This document shows, one piece after another, positions 63,519 to 64,000 of a stretch of DNA of 64,000 bases. This stretch comes from CAWIJJ01 sp963836405. GTDB taxonomy: Bacteria > Acidobacteriota > Terriglobia > Bryobacterales > Bryobacteraceae. Under the pieces are notes generated by a model, which was given only the letters and a program-made list of their open reading frames with translations, ran no database searches and was not told the origin of the DNA. Within the stretch, counting starts at the first letter, position 1. Each line of letters starts with the position of its first letter. A program made the translations under genes and the position numbers. The DNA lies in assembly GCA_963836405.1 (NCBI GenBank), contig CAWIJL010000010.1:124001-188000 (forward strand), in the 5' to 3' direction.

Positions 63519-64000
63519 ATGCGGTTCGCCGCCATTGTGCGAATGCGGCTGCGCTCGGCGCTACGGCGCGGGCGCGTGGACGACGAACTCGACGAAGAAC
63601 TGCGGTATCACCTGGAGCGCGAAGTCGATGCGGGTATTGCCGACGGAATGAGCCCCGCGGAGGCGCGGTTCGCCGCTCTGCGGACCATCGGCGGCTTCAC
63701 GCAACGCCACGAGGAGTGCCGCGACATGAGGGGTTTGAACGTGATCGACAATATCCTGAACGATGTGCGCTTTGCCTTCCGCCAATTGCGGAAGGACCTG
63801 GAATTCACCACGACGGCCGTGCTGATGCTGGCCCTGGGCGTGTGCTCGGCCGTGGCGATCTTCGCGTTCGTGGATGCGGCGCTCGTCAAACCCTTGCCGT
63901 ACCGGAATCCGGAGCAACTGCTGGGTGTGTACGAAAGGGAAGATCCACAGTGCATCCGCTGTAATCTCTCATGGCAGGACTATCTCGACTGGAAGCGGAT
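63519..64000 (+). CDS. MacB-like orphan ABC permease (acidobacterial type), C-terminus cut by window edge
   Basis: The first 160 residues are present. A short cytoplasmic N-terminal domain (RMRLRSALRRGRVDDELDEE, LRYHLEREVDAGIADGMSPA, EARFAALRTIGG) is followed by RFAFRQLRKDLEFTTTAVLM and the first transmembrane helix, then the periplasmic MacB-PCD start (ALVKPLPYRNPEQLL). This arrangement, with a PadR gene in front, is characteristic of the duplicated orphan permeases of Acidobacteriota, which have no adjacent ATPase. The rest lies outside the window. Confidence 0.88.
   Translation, partial: MRFAAIVRMRLRSALRRGRVDDELDEELRYHLEREVDAGIADGMSPAEARFAALRTIGGFTQRHEECRDMRGLNVIDNILNDVRFAFRQLRKDLEFTTTAVLMLALGVCSAVAIFAFVDAALVKPLPYRNPEQLLGVYEREDPQCIRCNLSWQDYLDWKR

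Overview
The window looks like a chromosomal segment of an Acidobacteriota member, most likely the Bryobacterales/Solibacter group. This is inferred, not computed. The signs are high G+C, a 1,192-residue Oar-type TonB receptor with an N-terminal carboxypeptidase-regulatory domain, a PadR regulator next to a MacB-like orphan permease with an acidobacterial N-terminal cap, a DUF2934 protein, a PEP-CTERM protein, and many secreted TPR/HEAT and GDSL proteins. There is no rRNA, CRISPR array, insertion sequence, integrase or plasmid/phage core gene. Genes are packed tightly with many ATGA and TGATG overlaps and many GTG/TTG starts. The window opens inside a dicarboxylate symporter gene and closes inside the permease gene.

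Layout. 1-3453 (-): xseB, ispA, tlyA, nadK and a truncated SDF-family symporter, an overlapping run. 3521-7931 (+): zwf-opcA-pgl (oxidative pentose phosphate branch) and a secreted HEAT protein; nadK and zwf lie back to back, so NADP synthesis and NADPH production are neighbours. 7915-11446: a membrane protein, a FabF-type ketosynthase, a structured 334-base gap, and a secreted GDSL esterase. 11578-19571 (+): six tightly linked signalling genes (hybrid kinase, short kinase, TonB receptor, YfiR, large sensor kinase, single-domain response regulator), followed by tRNA-Pro(GGG). 19775-27708 (-): carboxylesterase, a frameshifted ankyrin gene, the Oar-type TonB receptor and a DHA2 drug exporter.

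27913-33781 (+): an ATP synthase operon carrying b, b', delta, alpha, gamma, beta and epsilon but no a or c subunit. 33965-41870: glutamine synthetase, a small DUF2934 gene on the other strand, then glgX-treZ-GDE for glycogen and trehalose metabolism. 41852-44187 (-): an ABC-2 type exporter. 44281-51178: a TolB-like/TPR protein, a quinone oxidoreductase, a secreted TPR protein, an Old Yellow Enzyme, and a divergent electron-transfer flavoprotein pair. 51381-53713 (+): a secreted TPR/thioredoxin protein, a DsbD-alpha-like domain protein, and a possible 29-residue membrane peptide.

53833-62028 (-) is an envelope or secretion-flavoured accessory region: a GDSL protein, a serine-rich protein with a tail/effector-like domain, a PEP-CTERM protein, a lipoprotein, a 955-residue OmpA/peptidoglycan-binding/metzincin fusion, and another lipoprotein. 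62182-64000 (+): a secreted protein of unknown function, then PadR and the permease.

The most interesting parts are the TonB-YfiR-kinase signalling block, the OmpA/metzincin fusion with its neighbours, the unusual ETF and thiol-redox genes, and a possible minus-strand small RNA with a sequestered ribosome binding site downstream of fabF.
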